Below, piece by piece: positions 43,101 through 54,077 of a DNA stretch of 64,000 nucleotides; position 1 is the stretch's first letter, and each line of letters opens with the position of its first letter. This DNA is from Akanthomyces muscarius (Eukaryota; Ascomycota; Sordariomycetes; Hypocreales; Cordycipitaceae). The position numbers and the translations under genes are program-made. The stretch covers positions 868,001-932,000 of the forward strand of contig NC_079245.1 of assembly GCF_028009165.1 (NCBI RefSeq). The letters run 5' to 3'. A model generated the notes under the pieces. It was not told the DNA's origin. It worked only from the letters and a program-made list of their open reading frames with translations, and made no database searches.

Positions 43101-45774
43101 ACACAATGACCCGAATGCCAAGGGTCGCATCAAATAGTATTCTCGTCCATGCAGGGGCTCTTCTAATGTTTCAAAAAATCTTTTCAATTGACTGTTTGCT
43201 CCGACAAGACATTTGGAATTCAGGAAGAAATGCAGCGGGCAGTTCAACTTTTAGCGGCCAAAAACTAGCAAGCGACCCAAAGGGCTCGCCTCTAAACTTC
43301 GGCGTCGTCTCGAGAACATGCGCAGTAATGTGAGAAAGAGCTTCAAACTTTCAATCGTGATGCAGCGCACTCGGATCGCAACTCGTCATTTCTCGCCAAT
43401 CTTTGAGCTGGTGCACAGTACACCCTATGAGGGACGCATGATGTTGTCCGGCGCTCTCCTCCGACTGCGGCCTACTTCTCGAATGCCGTGAGGTGGATAT
43501 GTGAACGGAGTGCGACGGTGCCTGTCATCTAGGGAGACTTTTGAGGCCGAAATTGCTTGCAAGGAGTTCTGAAAGAGGGGAAGTCTGTTACACAAAGTGC
43601 AGCTTATCTCACTCCTCATTGCCCGGGCTAGTATGGCGTACAACTGTTGTTGCATGCACTAAGCGACTGACTTACACTACTAGAGAGAGCATTGCTAGAA
43701 AGAGCAGGCCTCATCCCAAGTCACAGGACCGCACAGAATTGGAGGCTGAGATGGTATTTCGACCCGTATACCTATGTGCAACTGAATCAGAGTGTGTTCA
43801 TGCTCAAATATAAAGCCCTGCACCGATTCTGGTGTGTAGTCGCAGACGCATCGCCGCTTTAATCGCGTCATCAGCGGTACCTTTTTCTGAGCACCCTGGC
43901 TGCCCAACCTACAGCGGCAGCCGTCCCCTTTCATGGCGGGTTTATTATGTAATTACTTTCCACTATTCTCTTGTGCATATGCTCACTTGATCTTTCTTGC
44001 CCTTTCTTGCAAAGTTTTGAATTTCACTACGTAGTGCTTTGCGCCGCGTTCCTGGCGTCGTGTCGTGGCCGAAAGTCGTGTCGTGGCCGCAAGTCGTGTC
44101 GTGGCCGAAAGTCGTGTCGTGGCCGCAAGTCGTGTCGTGGCCGCAAATCCTGTCGTGGCCAAAAGTCGCGTTGCAGCTAATACGCCTGTCTCGCTGCTTA
44201 AAAAAACAAGTCAGCAGAAAACAATTGATAACCTACCCCAACCCTGACGCTAGATATGATTTCCTCTCAGCTCAGCAAGTTCAAGGTGCTATGGTTGAGG
44301 AGATCCCGTGTTTGTTCCTCCAGCGCCACGTCTCACTTTGTCTCGAGAGTCAGAAACATCATGGACCGCCGTTGAATCATGGGTCCGAAGGGACAAACCT
44401 CACTTGCACAGCCAAATGCCACAAATAAATAACATCAATGTACAAATACAACTACGGTTGAGGCAGAACGCAACAATTTCAAGAGCTCCGGAGCCAACGG
44501 GCGAAAGTCTCTCCCGACTTGGCAGACTCTGTAGTGCAGGGTAGCCTGCAACCGCCTGCCGAGGCGCTCTTCTTTACGGCGCCTGTGTTCGCGTGTGTGA
44601 CTTGCCGACTTCGACGTAGCATTGGGGGGATTGCAGAATTGATTTGATGGCTTTATCTTTGTCATTCTCAAGATTTCTTGGGAGATGTTGTGGAGAGTCA
44701 CCATTAATTGCTGCGCGGCTGGCGACCACTGAAAACACAGCGCTGGATAAATTCACACAACAGCGACAAATGATGGTATTGAAGGGGCGTCAAAGCAGGC
44801 GTCTGGGAATGATCTTGTGGGAGGAGGACTTTTAGAGTCATTTGTATCATCATCTCATCAACACTTCCCGGTTACCCGTTTCAGATGCTCGCTCACGTTC
44901 CATGCTACTGCGCACATAAACGCTTCTCCAACCACAGCAACATGATGACCGACCGGTTCATCATGAGCGCTACTCAACCGTGAACTTTTCTCAAAAAAGT
45001 TATGCAGCGACAAGGCTGCTGTGGATCGTATTGGGACTTGGTATTTACCCCAATACAGATAGCGGGTTAAATCATGATATCAAAGGACAATCTAATCTGA
45101 TAGTCGGGGTCACCGATAACATCGTATATCGATACCAGCTGCGTTCTTCTCTCTTCACTCGTTCTCGCGAGTCATCATTCTCCGCCCGAGTGGTGACGGG
45201 GAAAGCATCCGTGTTTTCCGCTCGCATCCCCCGCGTCGCGTGCCTGACCTGCGCCCCGACCAGCGTGCATAGGTGGCGTGCATGACAAGGCGCACACTTC
45301 CCCAGAGCCAGTCGGATCTCTTGTTCCTGCCACGAGTAATGATATTCCTTGTTCATTTTTGCAGAGTTTTCACGGTGGCTTGAAATTCGTGTTTCAGGAC
45401 AAGACAAACAAAGAAAAATTCACGCAGACGGATTGGTGGTTAGGCTGCCACGTCGGGTACCTGAAGGTGCTATCCCTGTTTAACGCACAGCTGTGCCGGA
45501 TATCACGTGGTCTAATTTTAGGCGTTTGCTAATGCCCTTAATGTCAACAGTCGCGTTTGTTTGCACACTATGCAGCCTGAGGACGTACTGGTCTAGCGCA
45601 TCGCGACAAGAGTTGCCGGCGTCAGAACCCAGTAAAATCTGCCATGAAAATTCCAGGCTTCAAATTGTCAATCATAGTGTATCTTTTCGCTTCAAAATTT
45701 GATGTGAGATATATCACAATAAGCATGTTTATATTCCGTTTCCTCCAACAGCAGAAATAATCGTAAATAAAATT
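40175..45774. other. Gene-poor accessory stretch
   Basis: About 5.6 kb without a supportable gene. Many short open frames occur on both strands, the longest on the minus strand at 40813-41445 (210 codons) and 41940-42509 (189 codons) and on the plus strand at 42456-42959. None shows a domain, signal peptide or family motif, and overlapping frames on both strands look equally good, so I do not call them. Apart from the minisatellite at 44057-44164 I see no transposon ends or coding remnants that I can name. The 200 bases next to coa1 are its promoter. Confidence 0.5.
44057..44164. repeat. Minisatellite, 18-bp unit, six copies
   Basis: Six consecutive 18-base units of GTCGTGTCGTGGCCGAAA. The first five are identical except for an A/C alternation at position 16 (GAAA, GCAA, GAAA, GCAA, GCAA). 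The sixth is diverged (ATCCTGTCGTGGCCAAAA), and a fragment of a seventh follows. The unit length is a multiple of three, so repetitive open frames exist in every phase, but no start or splice context supports coding. Confidence 0.95.
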
Positions 45775-48097
45775 TCAAGAATCGGCCCTGTCCTCTCTGA
45801 CGCCAGTGTCCCTCAGTTCCTCGATACGCAGCTGGAACCCAAGATATTCGCTTTGACCTTGATTTTGCTCCTCCGTGTCCTCCATTACTTCTTGAACGTC
45901 AAATTTGAGGTGTACAAATTCTTGCTCATCACCATCCCTTATCTCAAATTGATGCCGCCGACTTTCTGGCCCGAGAAGAGTAAACTTGAACCCTCGGAAC
46001 TGGGAACTCAGTTCCAGCGGGATTTCCCTTTTGATCCTTGCCATCGTTAGATCTTGAAGGGGCGGTGCTTCCTTCCATTTATTGAGCAGTCTCGGTCCAA
46101 CCACCATCAGGCGAAGCTCAGATTGGGCTGCGGCAGGCTGCAATTGCGGCCCAGTAGAAGACTTTTCAGACTCTCTCGCCGCAGATGCTTGCTTTTTGGG
46201 CGCCTCAGCTGCAGGGCTCTTCGCGGCGAGGCTGTGCTCTGTACGTGTCTGTGTGGTAGAGCGCTCTGGGGCGACGCGAGATGAAGCCGCCCCGGGGCTC
46301 ATCGTGCTAATGTGCGCTGTTCCTACGCAATCAGAAGCCGTCGCCGCCACAGTCGTCGTCGTCGTCTCTTTGACAGACTCGGTACTTTGAAGCGGTACGT
46401 TGGCAGTCTCATGCCACTCGTGCTCGCCCATCTCGGGGGGAGGCGGACTTGTTTGGCGTCTCGCGGCGAGGAACTGCAGGGCCGGGTCGTGGACAAGCCC
46501 CATGGGAGCTTCTGGTACTCGCGCCCCACGCCAAAGATGTTCGAGTACCTGAGCTGATCTCTCTTCGGGTGTTCCTGAAGAAGAGATCGCGTTGAAACGG
46601 CTGAACAAGAATGCGTTGATGGCTGCATTTCCTGCATTGGCATCGGGGATCGTTGTCGGAGTTTCTGACGGTACCTCTGGTGCTTTCCCTTGTCTTGCGA
46701 GTGCAAGCTCAATTTCTCTTTCGAGATCTGCTCGGAGGGCCGGCTCTTCGCCCGGTCCAGCCACCTCTGGATGCGTTGGTGCCTGCTCCGGCGAAGGTGC
46801 AGGCCGTGCAGCATCAGATGCAGTTGTGGGTGCAGATTCTGGTGCAGCCAACACCTCAAGAGGGGCTGCATTCAACGGTGCCGTTGCTGGTACAGCGCCT
46901 GGGGTAGCTTCTTGCTCTGCCACGTGAGCATCCTGTGCTGCTTCTGAGGGTGCTTCTTCCTCTGCCACGGCCTCAGCGACCGCCTCCAGTGGCTGCGCGT
47001 TTTCCGATGGAGAAGGACCCTCGCCAGTAAAGTCGAGGGAGCCATAGACGAAACTTCGTTTTCGGCTTGATTTTCGTTGCGGCGTCCGCTCCGGTTTGTA
47101 GTTTGAGGCCCGGCGAAGCGTGAGCTTGACTTTTGGCCTCTTGGGCGAGTGCTGTGTAGCTGCCGTTGTCGCGCGCTTCGTCCCAGAAGACGCAGCAGGG
47201 CGCTCCTCTATCGTAGCATCACTCAGCGCGGCCGAACTCGACTGGGCGACTCTTCTTCCAGCGCACGACTCTTGAGTAGCGTTTGATCGGCCCTGCCGAT
47301 GCATGTCAGTTTTGTGCGCAACGCGAGTTAGTATTTGTTCTGGAAATGCGGGGCGTACAGGAAGTTCTGGAGTCTTGGGCACTTCGTAAGGGTCTGTTTC
47401 CTGCGATTCCTGCTGGGCCAGTGCTCGGGTAGGCTGCCTTCCTGGCTGAGTCTCCATGGTAGCAGCATGATTTGAGCTGCTTGCCGCGGATGGAAGACCT
47501 TTTCCGGGGCCATTTGAACGATTCCGGGCGAGCCCAGTTTGGTTGTGAGCATTCTCGAGGTCGATGGGGTCGTTGACGCTGGTGCCCCTAGCGGACTGGT
47601 CTCTGTTCGGACCGTGGCCCTTGCGTGCAGCCGGTTTTCGTGCCGAGTGAACATCATTCTTGCTTTTGTATCTCAAGTTTGAGTGATACTGGATGTTAAT
47701 CCTGAGAAACAAAAGCCTCATTGTATCCGTTATGCTGTAAAAAGAGTCAACGTCAGGGTTTCTAGGCCCAGAATGTTGGTGTGTCATACTGTTGTTTTTG
47801 GGTACTGTACTGCAGCCTATTCGCGTTCCTATGTTCGCGGTCGCTTGGCCACCAATAAGTTCCCTGGGCTTTTCTTTCTAGAAAAGCTTCAGTCATAATT
47901 TCTATGCCTTCGAGGTGGTCCTTAGAGTTTCGGTCGCAAAACTCTGACCCGGCATTACCATCCTTATCGACATAATGTCTGATGAAGAAGCGGCAATCTT
48001 CATGAAAGAACTTGCAGCGCTGTAGCGACAGGTCGCCGTAGTCGATTCGGGCACGCAACTCCCCAACGCCGGGTAGCCTGGTGCCTTTCCTAGGCAT
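45775..48097 (-). CDS. Unrecognised protein, paralogue A of a local two-member family
   Basis: I recognise no named family. Exons 48097-47790, 47734-47359 and 47292-45775 give 733 residues. Coding status is supported by the paralogue at 56185-58426: both introns fall at matching places and both protein ends are conserved at roughly half identity. Residues 5-103 form one conserved block (GVGELRARIDYGDLSLQRCK; YWWPSDREHRNANRLQYST). A basic, nuclear-signal-like block lies at about 267-308 (TAATQHSPKRPKVKLTLRR; PQRKSSRKR). The middle is long, disordered and rich in Ala, Pro, Glu and Ser. The last 100 residues form a second conserved block (SSQFRGFKFTLLG; FQLRIEELRD). Intron 2 is 66 bases, in frame and stop-free, but has a perfect ACTAAC branch site. 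A nuclear or chromatin role is a guess from composition. Confidence 0.75.
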
Positions 48098-48710
48098 GTT
48101 GTTATTGGGTCGCGTTGCAACAGAACAGTGAAACAACAATGGGATCCAGGCCGATTTTCGCTGTTGAACTACTAAGTGAAGACTTTTGAATTGAGATACC
48201 CAGGTTCAGTGGCCCAGCGTGAGAAAGTCAGTGGGCGGGTGGAAGCTGGTCAAGTGTGCTGGCAGCGGCCGCCCCTGAGCAGTGTGGCACGCATCCTTTA
48301 AATTGCTTCGACGGATACACATCCGCCAGGGTGAACCAAAATAGGAATAGAAAAAAGGGGAAGGACTTACTCCATGACCCTGGCTCTCGATGGTGTGTCA
48401 GCCCACGCCCGGCCAGTAAGGCAAATTATCCAGGTATACCCACTCACCCGCAGGATTCGAGGCTGTTCGGGTGGTCCGCGACTGTAGAGCCGTGCAAAAA
48501 GACGTAAAATTGCAGGTACCTGGGCTCTCCCCAAGCCTAGCCTGAATTTTTCACGTCATCCAATCTCCTCATGGTACTTATATCTTTACATAAAGGCCCC
48601 TACACGCTGCAGGATCTGCTTCTGCTGCCATTCGTCCATTTCCATTGCCCGCGCTTTTTTTTCCCGAACATATTTCTCTTGCTATACACTCATCACTTTC
48701 GTCTCTCAGC
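48098..48710. promoter_or_regulatory. Divergent intergenic region
   Basis: About 610 bases between paralogue A (minus) and the small membrane-protein candidate (plus). No supported coding sequence. The part just before 48711 is C/T-rich, like a fungal leader. Confidence 0.4.
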
Positions 48711-49299
48711 ATGGATCCGACTGTCAGCTTCGATGCACTGTTTCGGGCAGCCTTCCTCCAAGTTGTTGTTGTTGTCGTGGCGGGTTGGCTGTGCGTGACC
48801 TTTGGTTTTCCGTTCGTTGCTCGCCTGTTTCGGGCTGCTTTTCCTGAAAATAAGGCAGCAGCTGCAGTTCCCATCAACTCCACCGACGCAGGGCCGCCAA
48901 CCACTGCCGCACTTCAAGATCGTGCTTCCTCTACAGTGCGAAACAGCCGACGCGAGCCTCATAATCCTGATCAGAATTCGAGGCTTGTAGAGATCAAACT
49001 CAATAGTGGCGGTGACTCTACGACAGTGAGAAGCTACAGAGACAAGATTCACCGGGTTGAATTGCAGAAATACCAGGTACGTTCAAGGCTTCTTTGCTAT
49101 ATCACCAATCTACAAAACATCCTAGCGCCAACCACAAACGGTTATCGTGGGGCGCGATCGCTTGGGCCCTGTGTCTTTCTCCGAGCTTAAAGCTTCGGAC
49201 CCCATATTTAGCCATGACCCCAGCCCTACTAAGTAAACGTGCTTGCTAACTGTCTTGCTCCTACAGACCAAATGTGTTGTAGTCGCCAAGTACCAGTAG
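48711..49299 (+). CDS. Candidate small single-pass membrane protein, unknown function
   Basis: Exons 48711-49076 and 49267-49299 would give 132 residues. The start MDPTVSFDALFRAAFLQ follows a pyrimidine-rich leader. One strong hydrophobic segment (LQVVVVVVAGWLCVTFGFPF, about residues 16-36) predicts a membrane anchor or uncleaved signal. A polar tail follows, ending HRVELQKYQ at a GTACGT donor; the acceptor CTACAG adds TKCVVVAKYQ and a stop. The second exon is short and the intron (190 bases) is longer than most here, so the 3' end is uncertain. No family recognised. The gene is divergent from paralogue A. Treat as a hypothetical gene. Confidence 0.4.
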
Positions 49300-51310
49300 T
49301 ACGAGACGGGACGAACGCCGAAATGACAAGACAACATTCCTACCTGTGCATCCACACCTCGGCTCTTCTACAACCTCTGCACAACACCACCAAAAACGGC
49401 GACTTTTTGTACGATATGCGCATAGACGGTGTCGCGAGGCGACGCTGATTGGGTTCCCCATCCCTGAACCGTGTTCTTCCTAGCGAAGACCTTTTGTCGA
49501 CCAGTATAATTCGAGGGCCTGATATATAACCTTCAATTTTCAAGACACCAGACTGGCCGTCCGAAGCGAAAAAAATAAAGGAAAAAAAAAGTACCCCCTA
49601 GCCCTCATCCCCCACGATATAGAAAAAGGAGGAAAGTGTAAAAAAAACGGGCAGAACTGGAAAGTTTCAGAACATTTCAGACGCGTTCACGGATTGTTTC
49701 CCCTCCTTTGCTGCGGCATGTGCTGGAGAGGCGATAGCGTGCCGTAATGCGCTGACCACGTGGTCAGCTCGTGGCGCACTTCGCAAGCACTGGGCGTTTG
49801 ATGCTGCGAATAGCTCGCCAGTCATCTGTCGCTCCTTTGTAGGGCATTTAGAAGATACAGAAACAAAACGACAGCTTTTTGCCCAATCTCAAGTCCGCAT
49901 TTGTGCTGTGAATGCGTAAGACGACCCTCAACACATTGTGTAGCGGGTCGAATGCGGAAACCGTGCCACGGGCGCAAACTCTTGGAAGCGCTCTCTATTA
50001 ACAGGCCTTCACAGCCAAGGCCATCGTCGCCCATGCGGCTACAGTTTGCCGACAAGCCGAGTGTGCAGCTCGGATTTCGATGCAGGGGAGAAGCACGGTC
50101 GCACCGCGAGGGACGATTGATCTCGATTTGCCGCGAGTGGTGTTGAGGTCATTTGGCATAACCGAGCATACGATATGGAGAAGACCGACGGGCCGGGCAA
50201 AGCTATCGAAGGAAACTTAACGTTAGTGGCAGCTGAAAGGACTGAGTTAACTGGATGGCTGCGCGAGAAAGAGAGACTCTGAAAGAGCGCGGAAATTGGC
50301 TAAACATATGACTGGCTATCGCTTTTGAATATGTCTTACATTGCAAAGCCTTTGCTGGATTCATTATTAGGCCCGTTTTCAGGGCGTTTCACCTTTTGTC
50401 CGCGACAGATAATTTAGTGCTGAACCCACTGGCCAAAGAACCAGTTGCTAGCCACTGGAGCAATCGGCATTCGCTGTAGGGATACGTTTCTTCTTTAATT
50501 CTTTATCATATCTTCTGAAACCGGTTGAACGTTTGAGAATTCGGTTTCCTTTTTTTTTTTTTTTTTTTTTTTTTTGTATACTCTCTCGGCCCGATATATG
50601 TACAGGAGAAGATACACCAGTGGCGACGATCGCTGCCAAATTGTTTTTGTGTAGCTTTTATTTCCTGTGTATGTTTTTTTTTTCTCTACCTCTCTACTCG
50701 CATCTCCTGTGAAGCATGTTGTGATTTGGAGCAAACAGCCACTGCAGGAAGGTAGCTTCAACAAAGCTGTAGGACAAGCGTCTATTTCGGTACATGCTCC
50801 TGTGAGGGCAAGGGGGTAGATGATACACATCAAAAGATGGGCTTTCAAGTGGTTAATCGGCCATTGAGGAAAAAAGATTAATTCGGAGCATAAATGCGCT
50901 GCGTAGATCGATTTTCACAATGGGCGCGTTATGGCTGGTACGCCAGTGGGCTCAACACCAGGTCAACATCATGGACGAAGTAAATCAGAATGCCTGCAAA
51001 GGCACAATAGGCTGTCAAGGCAACGCCCCACGATTCTTTTCAAGAATAGACAAGAAGGGAATATTTTTTTATCATTATTATCTGTAGCTAGAGTACTGTA
51101 TGCCCTGCCCAGCAGCTTATTGCTGCAACGTGCACATGATTAGAGCGCGGGTTTTTTGGCATCACAATGTAATATGTATATATATCTCTGAAAAATACTG
51201 CTGGCTGTTTCTGATCCCTGAATGAGTCTGCGCTTCTTTGAGGCATGTGCTATTTGAATGCAAAGCTACCAGGAAATCGGCTTGCGGCGCACGTTTAGTA
51301 AGTTAGCTTA
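49300..51310. other. Gene-poor stretch
   Basis: About 2 kb without a supportable gene. Short open frames only. A homopolymer T-run of 26 bases lies at 50550-50575, and AT-rich patches at 49560-49660 and 51060-51190. No repeats with recognisable ends. Confidence 0.5.
50550..50575. repeat. Poly(T) tract
   Basis: Twenty-six consecutive T residues. On the minus strand this is a poly(A) run; I see no open frame ending before it that would suggest a processed retrocopy. Confidence 0.9.
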
Positions 51311-51597
51311 GCGTGGCGGTGGATGACTGCTCCCCGCGGAGAAGGCTTCAGGCGATGCGCTGCCGCACCATTGATGCGGCTCGCGAGGTCATTTTGTGAA
51401 GGGGTGGTGGTGTTGGGATTGTGGCCTGCTGTGTTGCGAGGAAAGTGACGCTGAGCAGAATTTGGAGGAACCTGTCACCATCATGAGCGGCGTCTTGTCC
51501 AAGGAACCCGTGTGTGGCAGACAACGCGCGCGCCAGCGGTCGCACCCATCGTCAAAAGCCGTTGTCGCACAGGGCTGCTTGCCCGACAGCTTCACCT
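51311..51597 (-). pseudogene. Decayed duplicate of the coa1 5' region
   Basis: This segment aligns by eye with 40083-40371, the first coding codons plus upstream leader of coa1. Shared blocks include GGCTCGCGAGGTCATT, GGGATTGTGGCCTG, GAAGTGACGCTGAGCAGAAT-like sequence and CCGACAG(C/T)TTCAC. The copied start codon is at 51392 and reads MTSRAASMVRQRIA, then TGA, where Coa1 continues. Past the stop the frame still resembles Coa1 (SLLRGEQSS). The remaining domains are absent. It is therefore a truncated gene fragment carrying promoter sequence, about 11 kb from its source. Indels and substitutions throughout show that it is not recent. Confidence 0.85.
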
Positions 51598-52165
51598 GAA
51601 TAATCACAATGAAAGATTCCTCACGCAGTCTTTCATCTATTCGTGCAAAGCTGGATGTTCGATTCTTTTCTCACCGAAAAGAATGACAATACTGCGAATC
51701 ATTTACTCGTCATTTACCTCTAAGCAGGAAATGCAGCGGCACGAAAACAGGAGCGCACACCCTCTCTGTCCATGTACCACGACCCCGCCACCTGTCTTCA
51801 ATCAAAAGCACCTACATATGTCACATGAGGTACTTCAAACACAACACTTCAAGGTCGGCTCGAACGGAGACTGGAGTGAGATCCACAGGTGTCGAGGGCC
51901 CAGTTATGCCCGCCACTTGGGTGACCATCGTCTTCCAGTAGCACCTCTGTCTCTCGTCTCTCATTGTAAGCTGGGCAAGCCCCTTTTTTTTCGCCAATAA
52001 ACCCCTGCCGAGCACTGCCAATAGGTACCCTGCTAAGGTTTGTCAGTGTTGAGCCTGCGCAGCCCGCCGGTTGTCTATCCGGCCTGTACTAGAGTGGAAG
52101 GAATAGGCTGAGCAAGAAAGTATCCTTTCAACGTGCGTAAATCCAACGCAGCTAGCTAGGTAGGG
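51598..52165. other. Gene-poor stretch
   Basis: About 570 bases with no supported gene. A plus-strand frame through 51512-52000 has no recognisable content. Confidence 0.45.
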
Positions 52166-52367
52166 AAGGTGGGTGTCCCTTCTAGGTGCGAAAAGAGGAC
52201 GTGGCTGACGGGGCAGAAATGGCTCTTTTGCGCTCGCAAATGGGACACAGCACGGCTCTAAGAAAGTGGGTGTCCCCTCTAGGTGCATAAGTAGGAGGTG
52301 GCAAACCGGGCAGAGAAAGTGTGTGTCTCTTTTGCGCGCGCAAATGGGACACACCACAACTCTAAAG
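52166..52367. repeat. Tandem direct duplication of a ~100-bp unit
   Basis: Unit 1 (52166-52262) and unit 2 (52263-52367) align along their length: both start AA(G/A)GTGGGTGTCCC, share TCTAGGTGC, GGGCAGA, CTCTTTTGCGC and CGCAAATGGGACACA, and end CTCTAA. Unit 2 has an extra GTGTGTG-like insertion. Read on the minus strand the pair gives a Cys-rich open frame (CPIC, CPVC), but there is no gene context. Age is moderate, since the units differ at many positions. Confidence 0.9.
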
Positions 52368-52598
52368 TCGCTCTGCTACGCGCCGTCCGCCGCGTTTCCG
52401 GCATCTTGTGAGTCTCCTGTCTCGCTGCAGCACACTCCCAGCAAAGAAGAAGAAAAAAAAAAACCAACTCAGCACTCGGGCTATTCACTGTGATCGCGGC
52501 TTTCTTTACTTCACTGTACCAAATACAATAGATCAACCTTATAACAAGGGCACTTGTGCTATTAGGCTACGACTGACAAGCTCCTGCTGTGTGGTGGT

Positions 52599-53200
52599 GT
52601 GTGTCTTGCCCCCCTCGTAGCTCGTCCTCGCCTGTCGCGCTTACGCCGTCCTGTCAAGCGCTTTGCCCAGGCGGGTAACATTTCCTCTTTTCCCTTCGGC
52701 CAAGTTCCTGGGCCTTCCTGGGTGAGGTACAGGTCCCAAAGGCACATTTGTTCCGCTTCTGTGGCGTGTATATTGTTTCAGGACCAGTGGTCGGAGCCAA
52801 TGCTGGACAGCCGTGGCTGCACGAGTGGGGTGCTCCAATGTCACATCGACCAGGCCGAGAACCTTTTAGAGTTTGCGGGTAATTCTTGATTGCTCGGCGG
52901 GTCTGGATAAGCAGTCGCAGCTTTCCTGTTTTGCTCCGCCCTTTGTCGTCTGCAGCAGGGGCGCGCTGTCTGCTTGCCGCGTACCATGTGTCCTACTTTC
53001 ATCCAAGAATTGGTCTCGTTGACAGATCTCAAGGTATGGCGGCATGGTTTGGAACGAAACTTTTTCTTTCACACTCTATTCTAGTCACTGTGACGCGTAA
53101 AAATATGGTAAACTCCTCAGACCTCGAATTGACCGCTCTCGCCCTGATGCTGAGCACAGAATACCTGGCTGAGAGTACTCTCCAGCCACACCCTAACTGA
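52599..53200 (+). pseudogene. Possible gene remnant with intron-like borders
   Basis: Three open segments (52599-52721, 52782-52878, 52956-53200) join in one frame through GTGAGG...TTTCAG (60 bases) and GTAATT...CTGCAG (77 bases), which are good fungal intron borders. The product would contain QCHIDQAENLLEFAG, then ARCLLAAYHVSYFHPR and a stop at 53198-53200. No ATG begins the first segment, and I recognise no family. It may be a decayed or misread gene, or chance splice-like sites. Confidence 0.2.
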
Positions 53201-53207
53201 AGACAAC

Positions 53208-54077
53208 TCAAGCTTGTGGGAATGTCATGTAGAAGACGTATGCGAATCTCCTGTTCTGCCAGACTTGCACTCCGGGGGGGAGAGTAGGCTCCGGCAGGTC
53301 CACAGGCGACCACATGTCTAGTGGCAGCGCTGCCACGTTGCCAGGGCTCTCAACATCTTCGTTTGGCATGTTGACATATTCCGTCCCGGGAGTGGCTGCC
53401 TCATTGTTCAACCCAAAGGATCCTAGAGGCTCCATTGCCGAGTTTGTAGCGGCTGCAGAATGAAAATTGGGATCCAGATGCATCCCAGCCGGGTCCAGCA
53501 GTGTCGCGGGACCATGTCCGGCCGCGAGAACAGTGCCCGAAACTTGCCTGCTCCATTCCAACATATGTGAATTTCCTGCCTGATGGTTCCCATCGGTATT
53601 TGAATACACTATGTGGGTGTAACTTGTGCTCCAACTCTGTGCAACGCCCCAGTTAGCGAGGGCCGGAGTGGCTGCGGCAAGGTTGAATGGAGAGCCCTCC
53701 AGTGGTGCTGCCGCGAGGTTGAGCTGCTCAGCAATCACGGTCTGTTGTGCATCCGCATGGTACATGGGATGATCTAGCAGCTGCTCAGATGCGTGTTCAG
53801 GATCTCTTGAGTCCCATGAAGCTGCGGTAGACTCAGCGGTGGCCGCCCCCGAAGGTGCTACCGGTGCTGATACAGGTTCGGGAGCAGTCTCGGACAGAGA
53901 CACTGCTGTTTCGTTCAGTTCCGAGGCATCTGCAAGCTCGTCAGAGCCACCGTCAGATATGTATTTCTGGTCTTGTGCCTCTTCTTCGAGCGTACCCAGG
54001 ACTTGTAAAGACTCGCCGGTATCAGAGAATTCATCCGACTTTGCCGGCGGAGGTGTCTGCCGTGCCGTCGAGGACAT
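53208..54077 (-). CDS. Hypothetical acidic Ala/Ser/Pro-rich protein
   Basis: Intronless coding frame of 289 residues from ATG 54077 (MSSTARQTPPPAKSDEFSDT). It is rich in Ala, Ser, Glu, Asp and Pro with few basic residues, so it is probably disordered. Composition resembles the middle of the flanking paralogues (APLEGSPFNLAAATPAL here; APLNAAPLEVLAAPESA there), but I see no alignable homology. The C-terminus ends FAYVFYMTFPQA. Upstream, a GTGAGA...GCGCAG pair at about 54141-54195 could be an intron in the 5' leader. No signal peptide, membrane helix or known domain. A real but unrecognised accessory gene is the best reading; the acidic character would suit a transcriptional activator (speculation). 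Confidence 0.5.
   Translation of the reverse strand: MSSTARQTPPPAKSDEFSDTGESLQVLGTLEEEAQDQKYISDGGSDELADASELNETAVSLSETAPEPVSAPVAPSGAATAESTAASWDSRDPEHASEQLLDHPMYHADAQQTVIAEQLNLAAAPLEGSPFNLAAATPALANWGVAQSWSTSYTHIVYSNTDGNHQAGNSHMLEWSRQVSGTVLAAGHGPATLLDPAGMHLDPNFHSAAATNSAMEPLGSFGLNNEAATPGTEYVNMPNEDVESPGNVAALPLDMWSPVDLPEPTLPPGVQVWQNRRFAYVFYMTFPQA

Noticed and set aside
52043..52357. Minus-strand frame with CPIC and CPVC pairs, suggestive of a zinc ribbon
   Set aside because: It is produced by the tandem direct repeat. The second repeat unit does not keep the cysteines, and there is no gene context.
53208..53320. QVWQNRRF near the C-terminus of the acidic orphan, resembling a homeodomain recognition helix
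   Set aside because: Only a few residues match; the preceding helices of a homeodomain are absent.
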